Positions 7,042-15,227 of a DNA stretch of 64,000 nucleotides are shown in pieces. The DNA is from JAAOIF01 sp965206195 (GTDB lineage: Bacteria > Pseudomonadota > Gammaproteobacteria > PS1 > Pseudothioglobaceae). A program made the position numbers and the translations under genes. Every line of letters begins with the position of its first letter. The first letter of the stretch is position 1. The DNA lies in contig CBDBIZ010000011.1 in the NCBI GenBank assembly GCA_965206195.1, forward strand, positions 372,001 through 436,000. The letters are read 5' to 3'. Under the pieces are notes generated by a model. That model was not told the DNA's origin and made no database searches. It saw only the letters and a program-made list of their open reading frames with translations.

Positions 7042-8307
7042 TCAGTCACCACAATTACAAGGAATTGCACTTTCTAATTCTAACAATTCCTCATTTATAA
7101 CTTCACCACTTTCAGCCCGTTTTTTAATATCTTTAAAAACGAAATTTTTAATGGGGCCAAAAAAGCCGACATATCTAGGGGATTTTTCTGAGGTTATTAT
7201 TCTATCTTCTGCTACCAAATCACGGCTATATTTTTTTTCTATATCAACCCACCAATCTATGCTTTCTGGTGTGTCTTTGCCAATTTTTTGCCCTAATTGT
7301 AAAGTGGCAATTTGCTGAAGTTTTGCTTTACTTTTAAGCGGACAATAAAGACAATTAGAAAAAAGACCCGTATTAGACAGACTTAAATTAAATTCTTGTT
7401 TTTCCCAGAATTTTATCACCTGTTCTTGGGTAATATTATCATCAACAAGTGGTGCTAAAATACTTTCACCATGAGGCTGGTTAAATAATGACTTGCCTTG
7501 ATTCCCTTGGGCCTCATTAATTCTATTTTCAATTTTTGTTATTCGTCTTTGTTCATCGCTTCTAATACCCAAAACCGATACATAATCCACTGCTAAATCG
7601 CCATATAATTGTGTTTTATTACCCAAAACACTTTTCTTTAAGATGTCGTTATCAATAACAATACTTGCTTTTGTCCAATCTTGCCAAGACTGTCTTTCCC
7701 TAATAAATGCACAGCTTCTAACAAACGCTTTTTTAGACAGTAAAATATGTTTTGGTACTTCGCCACCGTTTTTATGATGAATTTGAATAACATCGTTGTC
7801 CGTCATTCTTGGACTTTTCCCATAATGTCCTAGTCTTTCTATGCTTTGTTTTTCCGCAAACCAATCACTCAAAAAAGCATTGGTAGTAAAAATTTTCATA
7901 GTTAGGGTACAAACTCTAGCCACAACACTTGGTAAAAATCCATTAAGTGAAATCATCTCTTCAAATACTTCTCCTTGATAACGGTATCCATTTTTATTAT
8001 GTTCGCTGTAAGGCTGGTCATTTGTCAACCTGTAAGTGGGTTTTCTTGACCATTGATAAGTGTTACTAGAATCTTCATAGGTTTTATATTCAATCCAAAA
8101 AAATGGGATATTGTATTTTTCCTCTGCCAATTTTTTCATTTTTCGGGTAAATTCATAAGTGGCCGGATGCTCGGCAGAGGTGTTGTTGAAAATAACAACA
8201 TCTCCTCTTTTAGGATTTAATTGATTATTATGCAGCATTTTCATCAACATCATGCCTGATGACCTTCCACCTGAAAATTTAATAATGTGTGGTTTTTGAT
8301 TGCTCAT
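7042..8307 (-). CDS. PP-loop ATP pyrophosphatase, PAPS-reductase/DndC-like
   Basis: A 421-residue member of the adenine-nucleotide alpha-hydrolase family. The PP-loop is FSGGRSSG (from residue 11). It is followed by NNTSAEHPATYEF (41-53), the layout seen in PAPS reductases and in the DndC and BrxP proteins of DNA-modification or defence systems. Extra cysteines (Cys133, a Cys-x2-Cys pair at 319/322, and Cys417/Cys419) suggest an Fe-S or metal site, as in DndC. Assimilatory CysH is much shorter, and no sulfate-assimilation gene is nearby. It is the first gene of a four-gene operon and begins 19 bases after the rlmD stop with only a distant AGAGGA as ribosome site. DNA or nucleotide modification is inferred. 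Confidence 0.8.
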   Translation of the reverse strand: MSNQKPHIIKFSGGRSSGMMLMKMLHNNQLNPKRGDVVIFNNTSAEHPATYEFTRKMKKLAEEKYNIPFFWIEYKTYEDSSNTYQWSRKPTYRLTNDQPYSEHNKNGYRYQGEVFEEMISLNGFLPSVVARVCTLTMKIFTTNAFLSDWFAEKQSIERLGHYGKSPRMTDNDVIQIHHKNGGEVPKHILLSKKAFVRSCAFIRERQSWQDWTKASIVIDNDILKKSVLGNKTQLYGDLAVDYVSVLGIRSDEQRRITKIENRINEAQGNQGKSLFNQPHGESILAPLVDDNITQEQVIKFWEKQEFNLSLSNTGLFSNCLYCPLKSKAKLQQIATLQLGQKIGKDTPESIDWWVDIEKKYSRDLVAEDRIITSEKSPRYVGFFGPIKNFVFKDIKKRAESGEVINEELLELESAIPCNCGD

Positions 8308-8326
8308 AGTAATGTTTAAAATCCTC

Positions 8327-9652
8327 TTATCCTTTATTTTTCAAAAACACCCCAATACTCTCAACATGCGCAGTATGAGGAAACATGTCTATAATACCTG
8401 CTTTTGTTAAAACATAACCTAATTCAGTGAGGCGCTTGGTATCGCGCGCCAAAGTCGCTGGATTGCACGATACATACACCAGTCTTTCAACACCAAGTTT
8501 TGGTAATAATTCTATTATTTCAATCGCACCTGAACGTGCTGGGTCAATCAGTACCTTATTGTATTTTTTGCCTCTAAACCACTCAAAACCCTCTACCTCT
8601 TTAAATAAATCCGCCTTATAAAAATCAGCATTTTGAATGTTATTTTTTTGTGCATTTTCCTTAGCACGTTGAATAAGTCCTGCGTCACCTTCGATACCAA
8701 CCACATGCTTTGCATAACGTGCAATTGGCAAAGTGAAATTTCCCAAACCACAAAATAAATCAAGCACCTCATCATCAGCATTCAGTGCAAGTAAATCCAG
8801 TGCTAGTGACACCATTTTTTGATTCAATTCAAAATTCACCTGCGTAAAGTCACTCGGTAAAAATGCCATTTCAATATTATGTTCAGGATGAGCGTAGGTT
8901 AAATCAGTACTTTTTCCAAGTGGTTTAATCGTATCTTCACCACCACTTTGCGTATAAAAAGTTACCCCTAAATCACGGCCACAATCTAATAATATTTGCT
9001 CATCTTTTGCAGTTAATGGCTCAAGGTGTCGCAGGATTAACACGGTGTTATTTTGTGCAATAGCTACTTCAATTTGTGGCACTTGAGATTTGATAGAAAG
9101 TTTTTCTATTGCATCGCCTAACTTTGACAAATGTTCACCAATTGAAGGGTGTAATATTTCACACCTGTCCATATTAGCAATCCAGCCTGATTTTTTTTCT
9201 CTAAAGCCCACCAATACTTTATCTTTTTTAGCCACAAAACGCACGCCTAAACGTGCCTTACGACGATAGCCCCAACTTTCAACTTTCAAGGGCTCAAGCC
9301 AACTCTTTGGCACAACCTTGGCTTGTTGTAAAAACGCATCTTTAAGCCATTTACCTTTGGCTTTGATTTGGTCTTCGCTGGATAAGTGCTGGAATGAACA
9401 GCCGCCACAAATACCAAACACCGCACATTTTGGTTTAATACGATTTGCTGCAGGGATTAGTACTTCTTTAACATCAGCTTGTTCAAATTTCGCCCGAGAA
9501 AAAGTTCGATCTGCAATCACAGTTTCACCTGGCAATGCGCCACTCACAAAAATCACTTTTTCATCTAAATGCGTAATACCTCGTCCTTCATGAGATAGTG
9601 ATTCGATTTCTAATTCATAGGTTTTAGGCTTTAGTTTTCTTTTTCCACCCAT
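8327..9652 (-). CDS. rlmD: 23S rRNA (uracil-1939-C5)-methyltransferase
   Basis: A 441-residue RumA/RlmD protein. It has an N-terminal TRAM domain (residues 1-60), an Fe-S cysteine group (CAVFGICGGC, near residue 75-85) and an SAM-binding motif VLDLFCGLGNFTLPIA. The catalytic region DPARSGA is followed by VYVSCNPATLARD, with the nucleophile Cys396. It methylates U1939 of 23S rRNA. This core gene sits between the broken toxin relic and the four-gene operon, whose first gene follows after 19 bases, so operon transcripts may start from or inside rlmD. The length matches the family. Confidence 0.93.
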   Translation of the reverse strand: MGGKRKLKPKTYELEIESLSHEGRGITHLDEKVIFVSGALPGETVIADRTFSRAKFEQADVKEVLIPAANRIKPKCAVFGICGGCSFQHLSSEDQIKAKGKWLKDAFLQQAKVVPKSWLEPLKVESWGYRRKARLGVRFVAKKDKVLVGFREKKSGWIANMDRCEILHPSIGEHLSKLGDAIEKLSIKSQVPQIEVAIAQNNTVLILRHLEPLTAKDEQILLDCGRDLGVTFYTQSGGEDTIKPLGKSTDLTYAHPEHNIEMAFLPSDFTQVNFELNQKMVSLALDLLALNADDEVLDLFCGLGNFTLPIARYAKHVVGIEGDAGLIQRAKENAQKNNIQNADFYKADLFKEVEGFEWFRGKKYNKVLIDPARSGAIEIIELLPKLGVERLVYVSCNPATLARDTKRLTELGYVLTKAGIIDMFPHTAHVESIGVFLKNKG

Positions 9653-9654
9653 GA

Positions 9655-9941
9655 TTAAAGACTGTTTAAGATAGATTTTAATTCAACGCTAGATACATTG
9701 TCTTTTTAAGTTTTAGAATAAACTGGCATTGGGATATTTTTATCACGCTTAATTTGCTAAATAATCATCCTAAAACCAGTGCTTTTTTCGGATTTGTTAA
9801 ACGAATTTTTAACACGCTTTTTATGCAAACCTTTGTCAAGTGGTGTGCCTAAATTTTGTTTTTTCAGCTCTTCAATAACAACCTGTAAATCGTTTTTGAA
9901 GGGTTGATATTTTTGGTATGATCTTTATCTATTTTGCCCAT
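9655..9941 (-). pseudogene. Broken RelE/HigB-type toxin gene
   Basis: This stretch was missed by simple ORF finding. A start at 9941 (ATG with AGGA upstream) opens MGKIDKDHTKN. After a frameshift, the frame continues NDLQVVIEELKKQNLGTPLD, then KGLHKKRVKNSF and STGFRMII. An in-frame TAG (9757-9759) is followed by QIKRDKNIPMPVYSKT. A second stop, TAA (9706-9708), is followed by KDNVSSVELKSILNSL and the natural end at 9655. The GTPL..GL.K.R, GFR.I and Y.K patterns match a common RelE-like toxin family. One frameshift and two nonsense changes make it inactive. No antitoxin gene is seen beside it. It ends 3 bases before the rlmD start. Confidence 0.75.
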
Positions 9942-9961
9942 TTTATCCTATTTATATCTGA

Positions 9962-11086
9962 TTAATTATTCAATAATTCAACCCAATGTTTAACCGGGGT
10001 TTTAGTGCCTTTTTGCAAATGCATTAAACAACCGATATTGGCGGTAACAACGGTTTGAGGGTTGCTAAATTCTAAATGGTTTAACTTATTTGTTTTAAGT
10101 TGTTTTGCAAGTTTTGGCTGGAAAATCGAATAAGTTCCAGCAGAGCCACAACACAAATGCGAATCAGTAATTTTAGCTAAATCATAACCTAGCTTGGTTA
10201 AAATCGACTCAACCAAACCGCCTAATTTTTGACCATGCTGCAAGGTGCAAGGCTCATGACAGGTGATTTTGGTATTTTCAACGCTCATTTTTGACAAATC
10301 TTTATCCGCCAAAAACTCAGCAATATCTTGAGTTTTGTTAGCGACGGCTTGTGCTTTTTGATAATAATCATCAGCTTTATCAAACAACTGTGGATAATCT
10401 TTCACCATCACCCCACAACCGCTAGCACTAGAAAGTATCACCTCAACATCTAATGCCAGCCAAGCGTCAATATTGGTTTTAACTTTTTTTAGTGCATCTT
10501 GGGTTGCGCTTAGGTGTTGATCCACCGCCCCACAACATTGCTGTTGCGGCGTTTCAATGGTTTCATAATCCAACTTAGCCAAAATATTTTTAATGCTATG
10601 ATTAATATTCGGTGCTAATATTGGCTGCACACAACCACCTAATAATAAAACTTTGCCGATAGCTTTTGTGGGTTTAACCAACCTGCCTTGCACTTTAGAA
10701 TGTCTGGCAACAAAGCCAATTGGATTAAATAACAACGGCGTGGTGAGTAGTTTGCGCACAGAATAACGATAGACTTTTTGCCAAAGTGGGCGTTTTGTCT
10801 CAATAAATTCACGACCAATATCTACCAATTGCCCGTATTCCACGCCAGATGGACAAGTGGTCTCACACGAGCGACAAGTCAAACACCTGTCTAAATGACT
10901 GATACTTTGCTTGGAAAAATGATTATTTTCTAGTGAAGATTTAATCAAATAAATGCGCCCACGTGGCGAATCCAGCTCATCACCAAGCAGCTGATAAGTC
11001 GGACAGGTTGCCAAGCAAAAACCGCAATGCACACATTTGCGGATAATATCATTCGCCCTAAGATTTTGAATATGGTTAGTTTGCAT
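9962..11086 (-). CDS. glcF: Glycolate oxidase iron-sulfur subunit
   Basis: A 374-residue GlcF protein. Two ferredoxin-type 4Fe-4S motifs lie at the N-terminus (CVHCGFCLATCP near residue 18 and CLTCRSCETTCPSG near residue 68). Two CCG-type cysteine-rich repeats follow (QQCCGAVDQH near 195 and HLCCGSAGTY near 305), as in heterodisulfide-reductase-like subunits. It passes electrons from GlcD to the respiratory chain. Its start overlaps the end of glcE, completing a glcD-glcE-glcF operon on the minus strand. The length is slightly below that of the E. coli protein. Confidence 0.92.
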   Translation of the reverse strand: MQTNHIQNLRANDIIRKCVHCGFCLATCPTYQLLGDELDSPRGRIYLIKSSLENNHFSKQSISHLDRCLTCRSCETTCPSGVEYGQLVDIGREFIETKRPLWQKVYRYSVRKLLTTPLLFNPIGFVARHSKVQGRLVKPTKAIGKVLLLGGCVQPILAPNINHSIKNILAKLDYETIETPQQQCCGAVDQHLSATQDALKKVKTNIDAWLALDVEVILSSASGCGVMVKDYPQLFDKADDYYQKAQAVANKTQDIAEFLADKDLSKMSVENTKITCHEPCTLQHGQKLGGLVESILTKLGYDLAKITDSHLCCGSAGTYSIFQPKLAKQLKTNKLNHLEFSNPQTVVTANIGCLMHLQKGTKTPVKHWVELLNN

Positions 11087-11616
11087 TATTGAAAAACACC
11101 GTTTGGATCAAATACTTGCTTTAACTTTTGTTCGATTTGTTGGCGTAATATTGCCGACGAAGCGGATTTAATAGGTGCTGTTAAGTCGCCAATATAAGTG
11201 CTTGGTAACACTTTAAAACTAATCTGGGTAATCATCGCTAATTGCCCTTTTGAGCCAACCAACAAACGTGCTACATCATAGCCAGCCACGTTTTTCATCA
11301 CTTGTCCACCAAAATTCAAAACCTCGCCTGTACCATCAATAATTTGCACACCAAGCACGCTATCGGATAAATCTTGCCCGCCACGCGCATATGCCGCTCC
11401 AATACTCATATCATCAATCGTATAAAAAGGCAAGGCTTGATTGTTTTGTTTAAGCTGAGCTTGTATTTGGCTGATTTTGGTACCTGCTTTAACGGTTATC
11501 ACCAATTCTTCTGAGTAATATTCCACCATGCCTGAATAATCCAGCAAATCACTGTTAATGTGCAATTTTTGTGCGTCTTTCACTATTTTTTGTAATTGCG
11601 CAATTCTACCTTCCAT
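11086..11616 (-). CDS. glcE: Glycolate oxidase subunit GlcE, shortened form
   Basis: A 176-residue protein with the FAD-binding core of GlcE: YSGMVEYYSEELVITVKAGT, then VLGVQIIDGTGEVLNFGG and VMKNVAGYDVARLL. The usual GlcE is about 350 residues. Here the segment between the FAD-binding domain (ending FKVLPS, near 138) and the terminal motif KQVFDPNGVF is missing, so the protein appears internally deleted but not truncated. The frame is open and overlaps both neighbours, which argues for a working minimal version. It pairs with GlcD and GlcF in glycolate dehydrogenase. Confidence 0.85.
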   Translation of the reverse strand: MEGRIAQLQKIVKDAQKLHINSDLLDYSGMVEYYSEELVITVKAGTKISQIQAQLKQNNQALPFYTIDDMSIGAAYARGGQDLSDSVLGVQIIDGTGEVLNFGGQVMKNVAGYDVARLLVGSKGQLAMITQISFKVLPSTYIGDLTAPIKSASSAILRQQIEQKLKQVFDPNGVFQ

Positions 11617-13055
11617 TAAAAACGCTCCAACTCAGGATGAGGTAATTCGCCATGATGCACATGCATGGCACTCAGCTCAGCACAACGGTGCAACTCTGGC
11701 ACAGCTTTGCCTGGATTAAGCAATGAATCTGGGTCAAAAACCTGCTTGATTTTATGAAAAATGGCCAATTCTTTAGCGTTAAATTGATGGCACATTGCGT
11801 CTAATTTTTCCACTCCAACGCCGTGTTCACCAGTAACGGTGCCGCCCATTTCTACACTGAGTTTTAAAATATCCATGCCAAATTCTTCGGTTTTTTCTAA
11901 TTCGCCAGCAATGTTGGCATCGTATAAAATCAGCGGGTGCAAATTGCCATCGCCAGCATGGAAAACATTTGCCACTCTGAGTTGATATTTTTGACTTAAT
12001 TTATTAATACGCAACAACATATCTGCCAAATATCGCCTTGGAATAGTGCCATCCATACAATAATAATCGGGCGACAATCTGCCAACTGCAGGAAAGGCTG
12101 ATTTTCGACCTTTCCATAAATTCAAGCGCTCAGCTTCGTTTTGTGATACTTTTAAAATTGATGCGCCCGATAAAACGCCTAATACTATATCAAGTTCGGC
12201 TTGCACCTGCAACTCACTACCATCTAATTCACACAATAACAAGGCTTGTGCGTCTAGCGGATAACCAACCTGCGCAAAGCCTTCAGCCGCTTCAATAGCA
12301 AACTTATCCATCATTTCTAATCCTGCTGGAATAACGCCTGCCTTAATAATATCAGCCACAGCATTAGCACAATCTGACACCTTGTCAAACGCTGCCATCA
12401 CCACTCTAGCTAAGGATGGGGATGGAGTAAGTTTAACGGTAATTTCAATCATAATTCCCAGCAAACCTTCAGAGCCATTCATCAACGCCAATAAACCCAA
12501 GCCGTCATCTTGTCGACTTACAATCAACTCTTCACCACTGATTAATAAGAGCTTAACTGCCTCCACATTATGTACAGTCAGTCCATATTTAAGGCAATGC
12601 ACCCCGCCCGAATTTTCAGCCACATTACCGCCAATTGTGCAAGCAATTTGTGAAGATGGGTCAGGCGCATAATACAAACCATGCTCAGCAACTGCCTCAC
12701 TAATAGCAATATTTCTAACCCCTGGCTCGACCACGGCTAATTTATTTTTAACATCGATTGATTTAACTTGATTAAGTTTTGATAAGCCTAACACGATTGA
12801 ATTTTCCAACGGCATCGCCCCACCTGATAACCCTGTACCTGCACCACGTGTAACAACAGGAGTATTGTATGCTTGACATATTTTTAGTACTTGTTTAATC
12901 TGCTTGATATTCTCTGGTAATACCACCGCCAAAGGTTTTTGTCGATACACGCTCAACCCGTCACATTCAAACGCTCGAGTGCTTTCCTCACCAGTGATGA
13001 TAATACCCTTAGGTAGGATACGTAATAATTGTTTGGTCACTAACATACAAGCCAT
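11616..13055 (-). CDS. glcD: Glycolate oxidase FAD subunit
   Basis: A 479-residue FAD-linked oxidase, taking the start at 13055 (MACMLVTKQLL). The longer reading frame to 13187 would run into the divergent aminotransferase gene. The FAD-binding PCMH domain is clear: VVTRGAGTGLSGGAMP and then IGGNVAENSGG. The C-terminal domain has NVFHAGDGNLHP and GTVTGEHGVG. It oxidises glycolate to glyoxylate, with GlcEF carrying the electrons. It is the first gene of glcDEF and is transcribed away from the glyoxylate aminotransferase gene, with only about 37 bases between the two starts. A second in-frame ATG at 13046 is an alternative start. Confidence 0.92.
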   Translation of the reverse strand: MACMLVTKQLLRILPKGIIITGEESTRAFECDGLSVYRQKPLAVVLPENIKQIKQVLKICQAYNTPVVTRGAGTGLSGGAMPLENSIVLGLSKLNQVKSIDVKNKLAVVEPGVRNIAISEAVAEHGLYYAPDPSSQIACTIGGNVAENSGGVHCLKYGLTVHNVEAVKLLLISGEELIVSRQDDGLGLLALMNGSEGLLGIMIEITVKLTPSPSLARVVMAAFDKVSDCANAVADIIKAGVIPAGLEMMDKFAIEAAEGFAQVGYPLDAQALLLCELDGSELQVQAELDIVLGVLSGASILKVSQNEAERLNLWKGRKSAFPAVGRLSPDYYCMDGTIPRRYLADMLLRINKLSQKYQLRVANVFHAGDGNLHPLILYDANIAGELEKTEEFGMDILKLSVEMGGTVTGEHGVGVEKLDAMCHQFNAKELAIFHKIKQVFDPDSLLNPGKAVPELHRCAELSAMHVHHGELPHPELERF

Positions 13056-13092
13056 TATAATGAGTTCTTTATTTTTTAACCAAAAAAAGACT

Positions 13093-14208
13093 ATGAAATC
13101 ATTTAATCCACCAATTAGAACTTTAATGGGTCCTGGCCCTAGTGATGTACACCCAAGAATTTTATCTGCTATGGCACGCCCAACCATTGGTCATCTTGAT
13201 CCTGCTTTTGTAGGGATGATGAATGAAACCAAAGAAGCCTTAAAATACGCATTTCAAACCCAAAACGAGCTCACAATGCCAGTATCAGCACCAGGCTCTG
13301 CGGGCATGGAAACTTGCTTTGCTAACTTGATTGAGCCGGGTGATAAAGTCATCGTTTGTATCAATGGTGTATTTGGCAATCGTATGAAAGAAAACATCAG
13401 CCGTTTTGGTGGTGAGGCGATTGTGGTCGAGGATGATTGGGGTGCGGCAGTATCAACTGACAAAGTTGAACAAGCATTAAAAGACAATCCTGATGCTTGC
13501 ATCCTTGCATTTGTACATGCTGAGACCTCAACTGGTGCGCGCTCTGATGCACAAACTTTGTGTAAACTTGCTCATCAACACGATTGTATCAACATTGTTG
13601 ATGCGGTTACCTCGCTCGGTGGTAGTGAGTTGCGTGTGGACGAATGGGAAATTGATGCGATTTATTCAGGTACGCAAAAATGTTTATCGGCCATGCCAGG
13701 CATCTCTCCGGTGAGTTTCAGCGAGCGCGCTGTTAAAAAACTCACCAGTCGAACAACACCCGTTACTTCTTGGTTCTTAGACCTTAATTTAGTAATGGGT
13801 TATTGGGGTGAGAGTGCTAAGCGTACTTATCATCACACCGCGCCTGTGAATACTTTATATGGCTTGCACGAATCACTGGTAATGCTGAGTGAAGAAGGAC
13901 TTGAGAATGCCTGGAATCGTCATCAGACCAATCATGAAATTTTAAGAGACGGTTTAGAAGCAATAGGTATTAATTTTTTGGTGAATAAAGCCAACAGATT
14001 GCCACAGCTCAATTCAGTTTTTATTCCTCAAGGGACTGAAGACGCTAGCATTCGCGCTGATTTGTTGAATAACTACAATTTAGAAATCGGTGCAGGTTTG
14101 GGCACTTATGCGGGTAAAGTTTGGCGAATTGGGCTAATGGGTCATGCCTCACGCGCGGAAAATATTGCCCTGTGCTTATCTGCTCTTAAAAATACATTGG
14201 CTAAGTAA
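13093..14208 (+). CDS. Serine/alanine-glyoxylate aminotransferase
   Basis: A 371-residue class V aminotransferase. The start at 13093 (MKSFNPPIRTLMGPGPSDVH) is chosen because the TLMGPGPSDV motif is normally near the N-terminus. The PLP-lysine site is SGTQKCLSAMPG (about residue 190-202), and DAVTSLGG marks the cofactor-binding aspartate. It converts glyoxylate to glycine with serine or alanine as donor. Its head-to-head position with glcDEF makes a glycolate-to-glycine salvage unit. The sequence does not settle the preferred amino donor. A shared terminator follows at 14239-14271. Confidence 0.88.
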   Translation: MKSFNPPIRTLMGPGPSDVHPRILSAMARPTIGHLDPAFVGMMNETKEALKYAFQTQNELTMPVSAPGSAGMETCFANLIEPGDKVIVCINGVFGNRMKENISRFGGEAIVVEDDWGAAVSTDKVEQALKDNPDACILAFVHAETSTGARSDAQTLCKLAHQHDCINIVDAVTSLGGSELRVDEWEIDAIYSGTQKCLSAMPGISPVSFSERAVKKLTSRTTPVTSWFLDLNLVMGYWGESAKRTYHHTAPVNTLYGLHESLVMLSEEGLENAWNRHQTNHEILRDGLEAIGINFLVNKANRLPQLNSVFIPQGTEDASIRADLLNNYNLEIGAGLGTYAGKVWRIGLMGHASRAENIALCLSALKNTLAK

Positions 14209-14238
14209 TCATTACCAAATAAGTTGGGTTGATTCAAC

Positions 14239-14271
14239 AAAAAAGCGAGCTAATAAATGCTCGCTTTTTTT
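14239..14271. terminator. Bidirectional rho-independent terminator
   Basis: A perfect inverted repeat (AGCGAGC / GCTCGCT) with loop TAATAAAT is flanked by A6 on the left and T7 on the right. It can therefore end transcription in both directions. It lies between the convergent aminotransferase (+) and ferredoxin (-) genes. Confidence 0.9.
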
Positions 14272-14283
14272 ATTTGACGAATA

Positions 14284-14517
14284 TTAAGCTAATTTAGCCA
14301 ATAACTCTTCTTCAGTCTCTATCCGATCAGGGTCTGGCAGACAACAATCAACTGGGCAAACCTCAACGCATTGTGGTGTGTCAAAATGACCAACGCATTC
14401 GGTGCATTTATCAGGGTCAATCTCATAGATTTCATCGCCCATGTAAATGGCTTCATTTGGGCATTCTGGCTCGCAAACATCGCAATTGATACATTCATCG
14501 GTAATTAATAGTGACAT
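14284..14517 (-). CDS. YfhL-type 2[4Fe-4S] ferredoxin
   Basis: A 77-residue ferredoxin. The first cluster motif is CINCDVCEPECP (residues 9-20). The second is CTECVGHFDTPQCVEVCP, with the characteristic insertion between its second and third cysteines seen in YfhL/Alv-type ferredoxins. A short acidic C-terminal helix follows. It is a cytoplasmic electron carrier. No operon partner lies beside it, and its donor and acceptor are unknown. Confidence 0.9.
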   Translation of the reverse strand: MSLLITDECINCDVCEPECPNEAIYMGDEIYEIDPDKCTECVGHFDTPQCVEVCPVDCCLPDPDRIETEEELLAKLA

Positions 14518-14599
14518 AACGCTCTCTTAATTCAAAATATGAGTGTGTATTTTACTGCTATTTTAGGTATCATAACCCCATTTGTATCAAGCATTTATC

Positions 14600-15190
14600 A
14601 TGAAAACATTAATCAGCCTTATTGTTCTTAGTTTGTCACTTCAATCACAAGTGGTTCAATCGGCAGAATTAGCCGATGGTCTATACGCTAAATTACGCAC
14701 CAATCAAGGTGAAATTATCCTCAAACTGGCATTTGAAAAAGCCCCACTAACAGTCATCAATTTCGCTGGTTTGGCTCAAGGAACAAAAGATTCAAACATT
14801 CAAACTGGTGAACCTTTTTATAATGGTCTGAAATTTCACCGCGTGATTGATAACTTTATGATACAAGGTGGCGACCCTAAAGGCAATGGTAGAGGTGGAC
14901 CTGGATACCGATTTAAAGATGAAATCACCGACCTCAAGCATGACAGGGCTGGCATATTGTCGATGGCAAATGCTGGGCCTAACACCAATGGTTCGCAGTT
15001 TTTTATCACCCATAACGCCACACCCTGGCTTGATGGTAAACATACGGTTTTTGGTCATGTGGTGAAAGGTATGGATGTTGTTAATCGCATTAAAAAAGGC
15101 GATTTTATTCGCAAAGTAAGCATCATTCGTATTGGCGAAAAAGCCAAAAATTTCAAAACTGATGAAGCAGCTTTTCAAGCGCATAAATAA
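14600..15190 (+). CDS. Exported cyclophilin-type peptidyl-prolyl isomerase
   Basis: A 196-residue protein from the start at 14600 (MKTLISLIVLSLSLQSQ). A start 18 bases upstream is possible, but this one gives a clean signal peptide ending near VQSA. The cyclophilin domain holds FHRVIDNFMIQGGDP, SMANAGPNTNGSQFFI and WLDGKHTVFG. It probably assists folding of periplasmic proteins. It is followed after 37 bases by mraY on the same strand. Confidence 0.9.
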   Translation: MKTLISLIVLSLSLQSQVVQSAELADGLYAKLRTNQGEIILKLAFEKAPLTVINFAGLAQGTKDSNIQTGEPFYNGLKFHRVIDNFMIQGGDPKGNGRGGPGYRFKDEITDLKHDRAGILSMANAGPNTNGSQFFITHNATPWLDGKHTVFGHVVKGMDVVNRIKKGDFIRKVSIIRIGEKAKNFKTDEAAFQAHK

Positions 15191-15227
15191 ATAGAATTTA
15201 GAGTAAAAACCTTAATAGCCAAACCCC

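Noticed and set aside
7042..8307. Assimilatory PAPS reductase (CysH)
   Set aside because: It is far longer than CysH, has a different cysteine arrangement, and sits in an operon with a GHKL ATPase rather than with cysDNIJ.
12904..13092. Upstream extension of the aminotransferase gene
   Set aside because: It runs antisense through glcD, and the family N-terminus begins at the ATG at 13093.
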